Below, one piece after another: positions 17,301 through 24,892 of a stretch of 64,000 nucleotides of DNA. The DNA is from Litoribacillus peritrichatus (lineage in GTDB: Bacteria > Pseudomonadota > Gammaproteobacteria > Pseudomonadales > Litoribrevibacteraceae), in contig NZ_BAABBN010000012.1 of NCBI RefSeq assembly GCF_039537985.1, forward strand, positions 248,001-312,000, written 5' to 3'. How positions within the stretch are numbered: position 1 is the stretch's first letter; every line of letters starts with the position of its first letter. The position numbers and the translations under genes were made by a program. The notes beneath the pieces are model-generated. The model was given only the letters and a program-made list of their open reading frames with translations, made no database searches and was not told where the DNA came from.

Positions 17301-19619
17301 GCCTTAAATGCCGAGCAAGGCATTTTACAATGGTCCGACTTCTGTGTGGTATTCACCCGAGCCCAATCGTTATTTTTTGGAAGCGACGATCTGACAACCG
17401 TATACCACGAAAATGAAAAGTGGCTGAAGTTTCATATTAAAAACGGCGACCAGCAAGTCATCGCCAATCAAAAGTTTCTGCTTCATTTCATCCAGAGCCA
17501 GCTGGGTTCCGAAGGCGCTTCTACTCTCCAAGCAGACGACCCCGACGATTTCAGCCAATCAAAACAGAACCCGCAAGAACAGAACGATCACGCACAAAAT
17601 ACGCCATCGGATTTTGACGAAGAGCAGCATGCAGCCTACGTTCAACAACAACAAAACGTCACCTTTGAAGCCTATTACGCCGTGCTTAAACAACTGGACA
17701 GTTTCATGAGTGGGGATCACAAAAAAAGTGTACTTCAGGGCCTGGCTTTATTCGCTAAAATGTATGAAATCTATGGCATCGGATTAGATGCAATTCACCG
17801 TCATATCTATGCCCTGGCTTATTTGGCACTCGATAAATCTGCTCTGACCTTCTTGGAACGCATAAAAAGCAGCTTGTACTTTAAGCTAAACCAGTTTTAC
17901 CTATGGGTTTATCAAAATAATCGCCCGGATAATTTTGCCGCGCATTACAGCTTACTGAAAGCAGAGTTATACAAAAGTAAAAACCGGCAAACGAAAGCAC
18001 TGGGGTATTTCGAAAATGCAATTCACCTGTCACAAACCATCAGCCTTTTTAATGAAGCTCTGAGCAACGAACGCTTTGCTGAATACCACATGAAATTTGG
18101 CCGACCTCACTCGGCACTGCTTTACGCGGTTCAAGCCAAAAAGCTTTACAAGCGTTGGGGAAATCATCTCCAGGTTGACCGCCTCATTAAACGCTACCCG
18201 GAACTGGCGCTCTTAGGAGATTCCGCCCCTCAAAGCAATTCACCTTCATCCATTATCCGGGAAGAACAGGAGCAACTGGATTTAATGAGCCTTACTCGAG
18301 GCTCCCAGGCCATTTCAAGTGAAGTACAACTTGATCAGCTAATTACAGCGCTTCTGAAGCAACTGATACAATCAGCGGGCGCTGAAAGAGCCATATTGCT
18401 CTTTGAAGAATATGACCAATTACACATTCAAGGCATCGTTGATGTTCAGCAAAATGAGCAAGTAACGGTACTTTCAGACCAGGCACTACCCCCTGACAGC
18501 GACAGCATGGCGGAAACAGTCATCAGGTTCGTTGAGCGCAGTAAAACCTGTGAGGTACTCAATGATGCGGTCAACGACGGAAATTTCACTCAAGACACCT
18601 ACATTATTAAAACCCGAATGAAGTCTCTCTTATGCATGCCCATTCTTAATCAAGGTAAGTTGCTGGGTATTCTTTATCTGGAAAACAACCTCGTCACCGG
18701 GGCATTTACTCAACAACATCAAGACGTTCTACAAATCCTTGCTTCCCAGGCCGCAATTTCAATCGTCAATGCCCGTCTCTACGCCCAACTGGAAGACAAA
18801 GTCGCCGAGCGAACCCAAGAATTACAAAACACCATGGATCAACTCATTGAAGCAGAAAAAATGGCGTCTTTGGGGCAACTGGTCAGTGGCGTCGCACATG
18901 AAATCAACACTCCTGTTGGCATAGGCGTAACGTCCAGTACGCTGATGCAACATAAACTCGAACACATTACAAAACAGTACAACGCCAACACTATGACCAA
19001 GCATGACTTTGAAACATTTCTGGAACAAAGCAATGAAGTCATGGACATGCTACTAAAAAGCATCAATCACATTGCAGAATTAGTTACTCGCTTTAAAACC
19101 ATTTCAGTTGATCAATCAGAGGAGCAAAAGAGCCGCTTTTATGTGTATGAATACATACTCGACATCCTGGACAGCTTATCTGATGAACTCAATAAAAACC
19201 GACACATCGTGGAGATTGATTGCCCGAAAGAACTGGAAATGCAAAGCTATCCTTTAGCATTTTCTCTGATCATCAGCACATTGGTGAGCAATTCTATCCA
19301 CCACGGATTCAATCATAAAAAAGGCGGTAAAATCACAATCCAGGTTCATTCGATTAACGACAACGATCAAGACGAAATTCACATTGAGTATTACGACAAC
19401 GGAGTCGGTATCAAAGAAGAACACAGAAAGAAAATATTTGATCCCTTCTTCACCACCAACATGGGTGACAGCACAGGGTTAGGACTACATATCATTTATA
19501 ACGTCATTACCCAACAATTCGGGGGGAGTATTCGCTGTGAACCAGGTAACAAAATCCAGAACATGGGTGCTCACTTTTATATCAGCCTTCCCAGAATAAC
19601 AAAGTCCCATCCGAAATAA
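14328..19619 (+). CDS. Hybrid pseudokinase/AAA ATPase/GAF/sensor histidine kinase
   Basis: A 1,763-residue signalling protein of the trifunctional kinase/ATPase/histidine kinase class known mainly from cyanobacteria and myxobacteria. Order: Ser/Thr-kinase-like domain (about 1-270), AAA/NACHT-like ATPase (Walker A GYSGVGKS with Lys331, Walker B LFLDDLQWAD), a long helical repeat region, GAF (about 1320-1480), then HisKA with phospho-acceptor His1524 in VAHEINTP, and HATPase_c with DNGVGI and GLGLHI. The kinase-like domain has HQAINPSN where HRDxKxxN is expected: catalytic Asp is Ala129, the ATP Lys is Asn36 and there is no Gly loop, so it is probably a pseudokinase; DYG Asp148 remains. ATG 14328 gives a normal start. 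No receiver gene adjoins. Confidence 0.9.
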   Translation: MHLFKDYELKDQQQHSDNKIVFDAVRISDQQRVQLNYYQTEVANYTNLPYINNTFNCLKAIQSPYLLKIEDLVYIDEGVAIVTEPYLASSLKSMLSEKVNFSLIQVLTIIVQVSTGLKEIHSKKISHQAINPSNITFDPENNKATIVDYGISQTFLHKEQSDQQSKYLYISPEQTGRMNRSVDHRSDLYSLGVVFYKLLTNQCPFQSNDILELIHAHIAQQPPPPHKINNTIPETISKIVMKLLCKEAEKRYQSAAGLNADIFACLEKLQQTGQISRHFEIGAMDLRSKFQIPEKLYGRNHEIQLLLNTFENSAAGNFETVIVGGYSGVGKSALINEIQKPLVAKRGLYTQGKYDQFKKAQPYSAILQALTDIVRQILTKQQNQVDEWADILIKALNGEGQCLVEVLPILEALISKQPELEKLNSVETQARFNRTCEALVKAFSSRDHPFILFLDDLQWADLASLNLIDHLIKCQCPYMMLIMAYRDNEVDSHHPFTTLILHDRHEDPHTQEIALQPITLIDIQHLVSETLHKDIPQIGPLAQELMLKTQGNPFFLGQLFSLLYQDQLVMFDPERGWQWDMQNIQQARLSSDVVILMTSKLKKYSQITQSALNMGGILGAEFQIHLASLGLNQDPDSTYLALLPAIQDGLLKEQTDRLKFAHDKIHESSYALMPKKERTKRHALVAKFMLETFDQDTIEAEIFTIVEHLNNSSELITQPEQKLERSKYNYQAGIKAKQSSAFEPAVDFLLQAKNYLDNTIWQHHPDYAYDLHYALAQAAYTTAKFELSENIIRLCLDKVQNQTQIPPLVQLYQDLLFADSRHEEGIHFALNKLKEYGLTLPAKPSKFAILKEYFTLKIRQGLRPTETLIDLPQTTNPKILDIIAIIANMVPSCYMINGNLMGLISLRMANLSLKYGNNIYSSFGFAMTGLVETGIFKRIQSGRKYYDLSYAIEEKYPNKPIKGRNMMLMSSFAGPWTEPISQYKQLLEPARALNAEQGILQWSDFCVVFTRAQSLFFGSDDLTTVYHENEKWLKFHIKNGDQQVIANQKFLLHFIQSQLGSEGASTLQADDPDDFSQSKQNPQEQNDHAQNTPSDFDEEQHAAYVQQQQNVTFEAYYAVLKQLDSFMSGDHKKSVLQGLALFAKMYEIYGIGLDAIHRHIYALAYLALDKSALTFLERIKSSLYFKLNQFYLWVYQNNRPDNFAAHYSLLKAELYKSKNRQTKALGYFENAIHLSQTISLFNEALSNERFAEYHMKFGRPHSALLYAVQAKKLYKRWGNHLQVDRLIKRYPELALLGDSAPQSNSPSSIIREEQEQLDLMSLTRGSQAISSEVQLDQLITALLKQLIQSAGAERAILLFEEYDQLHIQGIVDVQQNEQVTVLSDQALPPDSDSMAETVIRFVERSKTCEVLNDAVNDGNFTQDTYIIKTRMKSLLCMPILNQGKLLGILYLENNLVTGAFTQQHQDVLQILASQAAISIVNARLYAQLEDKVAERTQELQNTMDQLIEAEKMASLGQLVSGVAHEINTPVGIGVTSSTLMQHKLEHITKQYNANTMTKHDFETFLEQSNEVMDMLLKSINHIAELVTRFKTISVDQSEEQKSRFYVYEYILDILDSLSDELNKNRHIVEIDCPKELEMQSYPLAFSLIISTLVSNSIHHGFNHKKGGKITIQVHSINDNDQDEIHIEYYDNGVGIKEEHRKKIFDPFFTTNMGDSTGLGLHIIYNVITQQFGGSIRCEPGNKIQNMGAHFYISLPRITKSHPK

Positions 19620-19635
19620 GCGTCGTCAAAACGGC

Positions 19636-20133
19636 CTAAAGATTACCACCCTCATAGTGCTTTCCCATATCGACAGATTGATGCAAATACAAACTGAAGT
19701 GATCTCCATGATAGGTGTAAGTCAGCGGGTACTTAATCTCACCTCCGACCTGCAATCGGTAACGCCGATGCGCCTCAACCTCCTCCCAACCGTCAGGCCT
19801 AAGTGGACACTCGGAGTTAAGCCGACAATCTTCATTAAACGAATGAAAAATTTCGTCAGCCTCTTCAACCGCCACCTGATAGGAATAATTTGCCGCTGAA
19901 AACAAGCCGCTGAAAATGATTAAAACCAATCCGGGCCGAACAATTCGAGACCTATTTTTTTTGAGATTGAACAGTTTTATAACCAGCGAAATAACGCTGA
20001 TCAAAAAACATAATGCGGGAATGCCCAGTAAAAACCAAAAGCCAGGGCCACTTCGACTGAAAAAGCCAAGTAATAACAGCGGAGGGATGATCTGAGCGAG
20101 CCAATGGCCTAATTTCTTCCAATCGAATTCCAT
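19636..20133 (-). CDS. Uncharacterised membrane protein with three N-terminal helices
   Basis: A 165-residue protein with hydrophobic segments at about residues 14-26, 31-52 and 64-82, followed by a soluble, cysteine-containing C-terminal part (CRLNSECPLRPDGW). The family is not recognised. It is convergent with the giant kinase gene, only 16 bases from its stop. Confidence 0.6.
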   Translation of the reverse strand: MEFDWKKLGHWLAQIIPPLLLLGFFSRSGPGFWFLLGIPALCFLISVISLVIKLFNLKKNRSRIVRPGLVLIIFSGLFSAANYSYQVAVEEADEIFHSFNEDCRLNSECPLRPDGWEEVEAHRRYRLQVGGEIKYPLTYTYHGDHFSLYLHQSVDMGKHYEGGNL

Positions 20134-20226
20134 TCAACACCTTACGGACACACCTTGCCCAAATATCTGTATCAACCATCTTAAAGGTAGCTCACCCTCA
20201 ACCGATTCGTGAATGGCCGGTTTGTA

Positions 20227-20256
20227 AATGATCTATTTTTGAATGATCTATTTGTG
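20227..20256. repeat. 15-bp tandem duplication
   Basis: Two adjacent copies of AATGATCTATTTxTG (20227-20241 and 20242-20256) differ at one base. The 271-base spacer around it (20134-20404) has no gene I accept. Confidence 0.7.
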
Positions 20257-20404
20257 AATTCCTGGCTCGACGCAAAACAACGCAGAAACTCATTCCCGCA
20301 AGGCAAAACGTCGGATCTGAAAATGATAGAAAGGAAACGGAAACACCCAAGATTATTAGCCTTAGGAGTTTCTTCTTACGGATATAATTAAATGAAGCCG
20401 AGAC

Positions 20405-20836
20405 TTACAGAGACATATGCAGAATAGGGAAAGGTTTGCCCATATCATCCAACGGCGAACGGGAGACGATCTTAAAACCCATGTGTTGATAGAAACCGAC
20501 CGCTAACGGATTTTGCTCATTAACATCCACTTGTTTGGCGCCCAAATGCTTAATGGCATGATCCAAAAGCAGTGTGCCAATTCCCTGCCCTCTGGCGGCA
20601 TTTAAAATAAACAGCATTTCAATTTTCAGCTCATGGACGCCCACAAAACCAAGAATTGATCCGTCCTCATTTTTAACGCACTTTAACGTTACATTAGGGA
20701 AGGCCTGTTCGATGATAATCGGTTTAAAAAACTCAATATCGTCTTCTGTAATAAAGTCATGTGTTGCCCGGACTGAATTCTCCCAAACATCAAGCAATTC
20801 TGCGTAATATTCAGGAAGCACACTTTCTACAATCAT
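20405..20836 (-). CDS. GNAT family N-acetyltransferase
   Basis: A 143-residue single-domain GNAT protein. The acetyl-CoA loop ARGQGIGTLLLDHA follows the strand IEMLFILN, and the C-terminus has the NPLAVGFYQHMGFK motif B. ATG at 20836 has a good GGGAG leader; an upstream in-frame ATG at 20848 does not. It resembles small acetyltransferases of the YjaB kind, but the substrate is not known. Confidence 0.85.
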   Translation of the reverse strand: MIVESVLPEYYAELLDVWENSVRATHDFITEDDIEFFKPIIIEQAFPNVTLKCVKNEDGSILGFVGVHELKIEMLFILNAARGQGIGTLLLDHAIKHLGAKQVDVNEQNPLAVGFYQHMGFKIVSRSPLDDMGKPFPILHMSL

Positions 20837-20948
20837 AAATACTCCCAAGGCTGAAGTCTAAATCCAGATAATAAGTGCAGCCGCGAGCGCGAATATTATC
20901 AATCGAATCTCCCCAAGTATATTATTTGTATTCAATCACAGAACGTTC

Positions 20949-20971
20949 AAAAAGCCCGACAATCGTCGGGC
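20949..20971 (-). terminator. Terminator downstream of M28 peptidase
   Basis: A perfect 7-bp stem GCCCGAC/GTCGGGC (20954-20960 and 20965-20971) with an AATC loop is followed, in the minus direction, by five U (20949-20953). Confidence 0.88.
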
Positions 20972-21005
20972 ATAAAGCGTCAGGAGTTAAAGAGCTCGAA
21001 TTAAA

Positions 21006-22640
21006 TTATTTAATCCAATGCTTACCCCAATGAGTCATGTCGTATTTGGATGCGCTTGAAAAGCTTCGAAGGCTTAAAGCTTCCGGTTTTTTGTCAGCCA
21101 TTTTTTCATCATCAATCACTTGCGTAGACTGAGCCAAAGAGGTGGTGACAAAGGCCACTGCGTCGATATTTATCTCTAATGCGGTTTCTGACATATTCAT
21201 AATGTCATCACAGGACTGGTGATAACAGGGGTCGTAAGCAACGTTAGCTTCACCACCAAAGGTCTCTGCTTGAGCTTCCGTTTTAAGCCCTTCAGCGCCC
21301 GAAAATAAGCCTCCAAAGGGAATCTCTTCTAAGAAAAACTGCGCATAGTCTGACCGGAAGCTGATTTCACTGCCTTCAAACGGCAAGCCCCGCATGGTGT
21401 AATATGATTCAAACATAGTTTCAATTGCAGCGGAGCCGGCCGGCCCTTCCAAATCAAAGTCCGAACCATCCCCGTCATAAATGGCGTAGGTATAGTTAGG
21501 CGAACCTATCATATCGAAATTTAGATACGCCTTGATTTTGGCCTTTTCATCCTCAGCAAGATTCTCTACGTAATGGGTAGACCCTACTAAACCTGCCTCC
21601 TCTGCACCCCACCAGGCAAAGCGAACTTTATTGTTGGGAAAGGTATTACGCATCTGAATGGCAAGTTCCAACAAGGCTGCACTGCCAGAACCATTATCGT
21701 TAATCCCGGCCCCTTCAAACACGGAATCAAGATGGGCACCTGCCATGATGATGTTGTCTTCCGCACCGAACCGTGTTTCTGCAATTACATTCAAGGTTTC
21801 AGACTGCTCTCGGATTACATCCGTAATCATGTGCAACTCCAGCCCCGCCAGTTGCGACCATTCAACCCCAAGATCGTAGGTCGCAAATAACACAGGGATA
21901 CCACCTGAGTAATCATCGCCCAGTGTCGCGCTCAACAACCCTTTCCGGTCATCACTGTTGCCCTGATTAAAAATCACCACACCCGAAGCACCCGCCGCCG
22001 CTGCATTTTCAGCTTTCACTTGAAAAGCGCATGCCCCACGTTGAATCAAAGCAATAGCCCCTGCAGGAAAATCAGTAAAGTCAGTGGCTTCACAACCGCT
22101 GGTCGACGCATTCCCTTCGCCTAATGCTAAATCGACGGCTGCTACTGGTCCGGTCACATCTCCGGCGTCAGTTTGAGACAAGTAACCAAAGTCCACTTCC
22201 CATTCATAACTGGATGAATCCTGCGCTATCAATTCCAGCGTGCCTGGCCCTTGCGGATAAAACACCGAAAACGGGAAAGACTGCAACGTCACTTCATAAC
22301 CCGCTTGTTCCAGTTCACTTTTGACGTAATCGATAGAAGCCTGATAGCCAGGTAAACCAGCTGCGCGAGTACCGTCATTGGCGTTCGCAATATCATTGAG
22401 CATTCGCAGCTTTGCCATCACATTGTCCGCTTGCATACAACGAGGGATTCCCCAAGGTGAGTTATTTAACAACCCATACGAACACTCAAAAGGGAATAAT
22501 CGGTCAGGACTCCAAAATTTATTGAGAACTTCCGGGTTAATCGATGCCTCTTCCGCCATCAATGGCGTTGAAAGTCCGGTGGTGATTAAGGCAGCTAACG
22601 CGCTACCAAGCAGTGTTGAGTTCATTGTTCCGTTTAGCAT
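21006..22640 (-). CDS. Secreted M28 family aminopeptidase with PA domain
   Basis: A 544-residue exported zinc aminopeptidase. After a signal peptide (cleaved near LMAEE) comes an N-terminal region with a PA insertion (about residues 130-290: VAAVDLALGEG, then AIALIQRGACAF). The M28 catalytic core follows with AGAHLDSV (metal His and Asp), NDNGSGSAALLE, the EE pair in WWGAEEAG, FDMIGSPNY and a terminal His in YHQSCDD. All metal ligands and the catalytic Glu are visible, so it should be active on peptides outside the cell. ATG 22640 has a GGAG leader 8 bases upstream; the 22652 start lacks one. A terminator follows. Confidence 0.92.
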   Translation of the reverse strand: MLNGTMNSTLLGSALAALITTGLSTPLMAEEASINPEVLNKFWSPDRLFPFECSYGLLNNSPWGIPRCMQADNVMAKLRMLNDIANANDGTRAAGLPGYQASIDYVKSELEQAGYEVTLQSFPFSVFYPQGPGTLELIAQDSSSYEWEVDFGYLSQTDAGDVTGPVAAVDLALGEGNASTSGCEATDFTDFPAGAIALIQRGACAFQVKAENAAAAGASGVVIFNQGNSDDRKGLLSATLGDDYSGGIPVLFATYDLGVEWSQLAGLELHMITDVIREQSETLNVIAETRFGAEDNIIMAGAHLDSVFEGAGINDNGSGSAALLELAIQMRNTFPNNKVRFAWWGAEEAGLVGSTHYVENLAEDEKAKIKAYLNFDMIGSPNYTYAIYDGDGSDFDLEGPAGSAAIETMFESYYTMRGLPFEGSEISFRSDYAQFFLEEIPFGGLFSGAEGLKTEAQAETFGGEANVAYDPCYHQSCDDIMNMSETALEINIDAVAFVTTSLAQSTQVIDDEKMADKKPEALSLRSFSSASKYDMTHWGKHWIK

Positions 22641-22993
22641 GTACCACTCCATTGATCTGTTGAATGATTATTTCAAACGTTCCTAGATTCCAGCCCCTTC
22701 TGACCTGAGGTTGAACCACCGAGCAGTAATATTCGTCAAAATTTCGAATACACTGATTCCGCAATTCAGGTAAAAGCACCGGAGTTCATCAAGGTATAGC
22801 ACAGCGTTTTAGAATTCTTAGCTGATAAAAATGACAGGGTAAACCGCCCCCTGCGTTCGAAGAAAAAGCCCGGTTTTCCTTAAAATAAAAGGCTTCCGGA
22901 CGTTGTTGATAACGAAACCAGAATTACTCAATTAAGAGATATTGATCTATTAATCATCCGTATTGAGTTCCGATGAAAGAAAGTCTAAAGCAC

Positions 22994-23020
22994 AAAACCA
23001 GCCAATATTCGGCTGGTTTT
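22994..23020. terminator. Bidirectional terminator hairpin
   Basis: A perfect 10-bp stem AAAACCAGCC/GGCTGGTTTT with a 7-base loop. In the minus direction it ends in U-rich sequence about 55 bases after the DJ-1/PfpI stop. Confidence 0.85.
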
Positions 23021-23030
23021 TATCGAACAG

Positions 23031-23060
23031 CTATCTATGTCACAACTATCTATGTCACAA
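23031..23060. repeat. Perfect 15-bp tandem duplication
   Basis: CTATCTATGTCACAA occurs twice back to back, followed by a partial third start (CTATA). It lies between the terminator and the stop of the DJ-1/PfpI gene. Confidence 0.85.
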
Positions 23061-23075
23061 CTATACACGAACGCC

Positions 23076-23744
23076 TCAGGCCAGGGCTTTCACCAATGCA
23101 TGACCCACGCCCGCAGCGGATGCAGGGTTTTGCCCCGTGATCAAACGACCATCCACAACCACGTGCTCTCCCCATGGCGCAATTTTATGATACGCACCCG
23201 CTTTACGCGTCAGCGCTTCTTCCAATAAGAAAGGAATGTGTTCGATGGTTCCAAAATCAATTTCTTCTTCACGAGTAAAAGCCGTGATCGTCTTTCCTGA
23301 GAGAATCGAACTGCCATCCGACAGCGTGATAGGTAGCAGTCCGGCAGGGCCATGACATACCGCACCGACCACCGCCCCTCTCTCGTATAAACCGGCGGTA
23401 ATTGAAGCAACCTCGTCATTCAAGGCCAAGTCAGATAACAGCCCGAAACCACCTGGGTAAAAAACAGCACGGTAATCGTCTGCATTTAGCTGAGAAACCG
23501 GAATGGTATTATTAATGCGCGTTAAAAATTCGTCGTTGGCCAGCACCACTTCGTTCACGCCATCCACCACGTCTTCGCCATAGAGCGGTGCTTTACCCCC
23601 CTGAATGGAAGCAATGTCGTACTCCAAACCTGCGTCCAATAAAACATGCAAAGCATGGGTTAATTCAGGGGTGTAAGTGCCATTTTTCTGATCCGTTTCA
23701 CCCAAGGTCGCGTGATTAGTGACTAAAATTAAAACTTTGCCCAT
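23076..23744 (-). CDS. DJ-1/PfpI family protein
   Basis: A 222-residue class I glutamine-amidotransferase-like protein. The nucleophile elbow is AVCHGPAGLL with Cys in CHG, preceded by an FYPGGFG glycine loop, and VLILVTNH at the N-terminus is the first strand. The length and the extra C-terminal part (GRLITGQNPASAAG) fit Hsp31/HchA-like members, some of which have glyoxalase III or deglycase-like activity; the exact activity is not determined here. It is divergent from a LysR gene with an 8-bp inverted repeat between them. Confidence 0.88.
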   Translation of the reverse strand: MGKVLILVTNHATLGETDQKNGTYTPELTHALHVLLDAGLEYDIASIQGGKAPLYGEDVVDGVNEVVLANDEFLTRINNTIPVSQLNADDYRAVFYPGGFGLLSDLALNDEVASITAGLYERGAVVGAVCHGPAGLLPITLSDGSSILSGKTITAFTREEEIDFGTIEHIPFLLEEALTRKAGAYHKIAPWGEHVVVDGRLITGQNPASAAGVGHALVKALA

Positions 23745-23796
23745 GTTCTTCTCCTAACCCGTTTCCGGGTATCTTTCAGTGTTTTTCTGGATTCCA

Positions 23797-23831
23797 GCCA
23801 AGTGATTGGTCAATACTTGATGACACTTGGC
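23797..23831. promoter_or_regulatory. Candidate LysR operator
   Basis: GCCAAGTG (23797-23804) and CACTTGGC (23824-23831) form a perfect 8-bp inverted repeat with a 19-base spacer in the divergent PfpI/LysR region. A nested ACTTG-G-CAAGT palindrome overlaps the right arm. Confidence 0.5.
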
Positions 23832-23913
23832 AAGTTGATGAAGCCATCTTAAACTCCATCACAAACAATGATAATTACCCGAAACTGATAATAACTATTG
23901 CTCAGGAACAACA

Positions 23914-24798
23914 ATGATCTCTTTTGAAGGCATTGCAGAGTTTATCGCGGTCGCTGAAACTCAAGGCTTCTCCACCGCTGGCAGGCGTTTAGGGGTTTCT
24001 ACCTCCCATGTCAGCCGCAGAGTGGCAGCGCTGGAGTCCAGCCTGGGTACGGCACTGTTTGCCAGAACCACACGACAAGTGCGCCTGACGGAAGCTGGCC
24101 ACCAGTACTATCAACGATGTACCGAGTTAATGCATGGTTTGGAGGAAGCCAACGAGCGCGTATCCAGTGAACAGGTTCAGTTAAGTGGGACGTTACGAGT
24201 GTCCGCCGCTGGCGAGTTTGCAGAAAAATATGTAGCGCCCGCTCTGCTTGAATTTGTGTCAGCCCATCCGGCGCTGAGCCTTGAGATGGACTTCAACTCG
24301 CGCATGGTGAACTTCGTGGAAGAAGGCATTGATTTTTCCATCCGGTACGGGCGATTACATGATTCCGGGTTGGTCGCAAGAAAATTAGCCCATCGCAGTT
24401 TAATTGCCGCCGCCAGCCCTGAGTATCTGGCGAATTATGGCGAACCTCAACATCCAAGTGAACTAGCTCAACACAACTGTCTGATTGCCAACAGCGATGT
24501 ATGGCTATTCGATACAGATAAAGGCCCCCTGGAAATCAAAGTAAAAGGTAAACTCAAAACCAACAGCGCACGCAGTCTGATTCTGGCCTGCCAATCCGGT
24601 TTAGGCATCACTTACATGCCCAAATCCAGTCTCGGAAGCGCCCTCTCAGACGGCAGCTTACAGCCGATACTGACTTCTTTTGGAACCAAAGATCTCACCA
24701 CTTGGGTGGTATACGCCAATCGTAAATACCTGCCTTCCCGAGCAAGGTTGGCCATTAACCACTTATTAAATCACTTTAAAGACTGGCGAGAAGAATAG
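23914..24798 (+). CDS. LysR-type regulator, CrgA-like
   Basis: A 294-residue LysR protein. The HTH (residues 5-62) includes FSTAGRRLGVSTSHVSRRVAALE cut short for length and LFARTTRQVRLTEAG, as in CrgA-like regulators. The effector domain is complete (VSAAGEFAEKYVAP, then FSIRYGRL). It is divergent from the DJ-1/PfpI gene, its likely target. A terminator follows. Confidence 0.9.
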   Translation: MISFEGIAEFIAVAETQGFSTAGRRLGVSTSHVSRRVAALESSLGTALFARTTRQVRLTEAGHQYYQRCTELMHGLEEANERVSSEQVQLSGTLRVSAAGEFAEKYVAPALLEFVSAHPALSLEMDFNSRMVNFVEEGIDFSIRYGRLHDSGLVARKLAHRSLIAAASPEYLANYGEPQHPSELAQHNCLIANSDVWLFDTDKGPLEIKVKGKLKTNSARSLILACQSGLGITYMPKSSLGSALSDGSLQPILTSFGTKDLTTWVVYANRKYLPSRARLAINHLLNHFKDWREE

Positions 24799-24812
24799 AC
24801 TGATCTTAATTT

Positions 24813-24852
24813 AAAAAGCCCCAGCAAGCGGTATGCTCACTGAGGCTTTTTA
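24813..24852. terminator. Bidirectional terminator
   Basis: A 12-bp stem with one mismatch (AAAAAGCCCCAG with CTGAGGCTTTTT) lies between the converging LysR and PI-PLC/lectin genes, with A/T runs on both sides. Confidence 0.8.
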
Positions 24853-24892
24853 ACTATCGGCGTTCTAATCAACCAATACAGTTAAATCGGAA

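Larger units (their letters stand above)
22641..23075. other. Intergenic region between aminopeptidase and DJ-1/PfpI genes
   Basis: No coding frame is credible. It contains the aminopeptidase promoter, a terminator (22994-23020) for the PfpI gene, and a perfect 15-bp tandem duplication (23031-23060). The rest shows nothing I can assign. Confidence 0.6.

Noticed and set aside
20209..20391. Short plus-strand reading frame of 60 codons over the tandem repeat
   Set aside because: It has no ribosome-binding site and its repetitive sequence comes from the 15-bp duplication; no recognisable protein family.
20227..23060. CRISPR-like short repeats
   Set aside because: Only two tandem copies without spacers; not a CRISPR array, and no cas gene is present.
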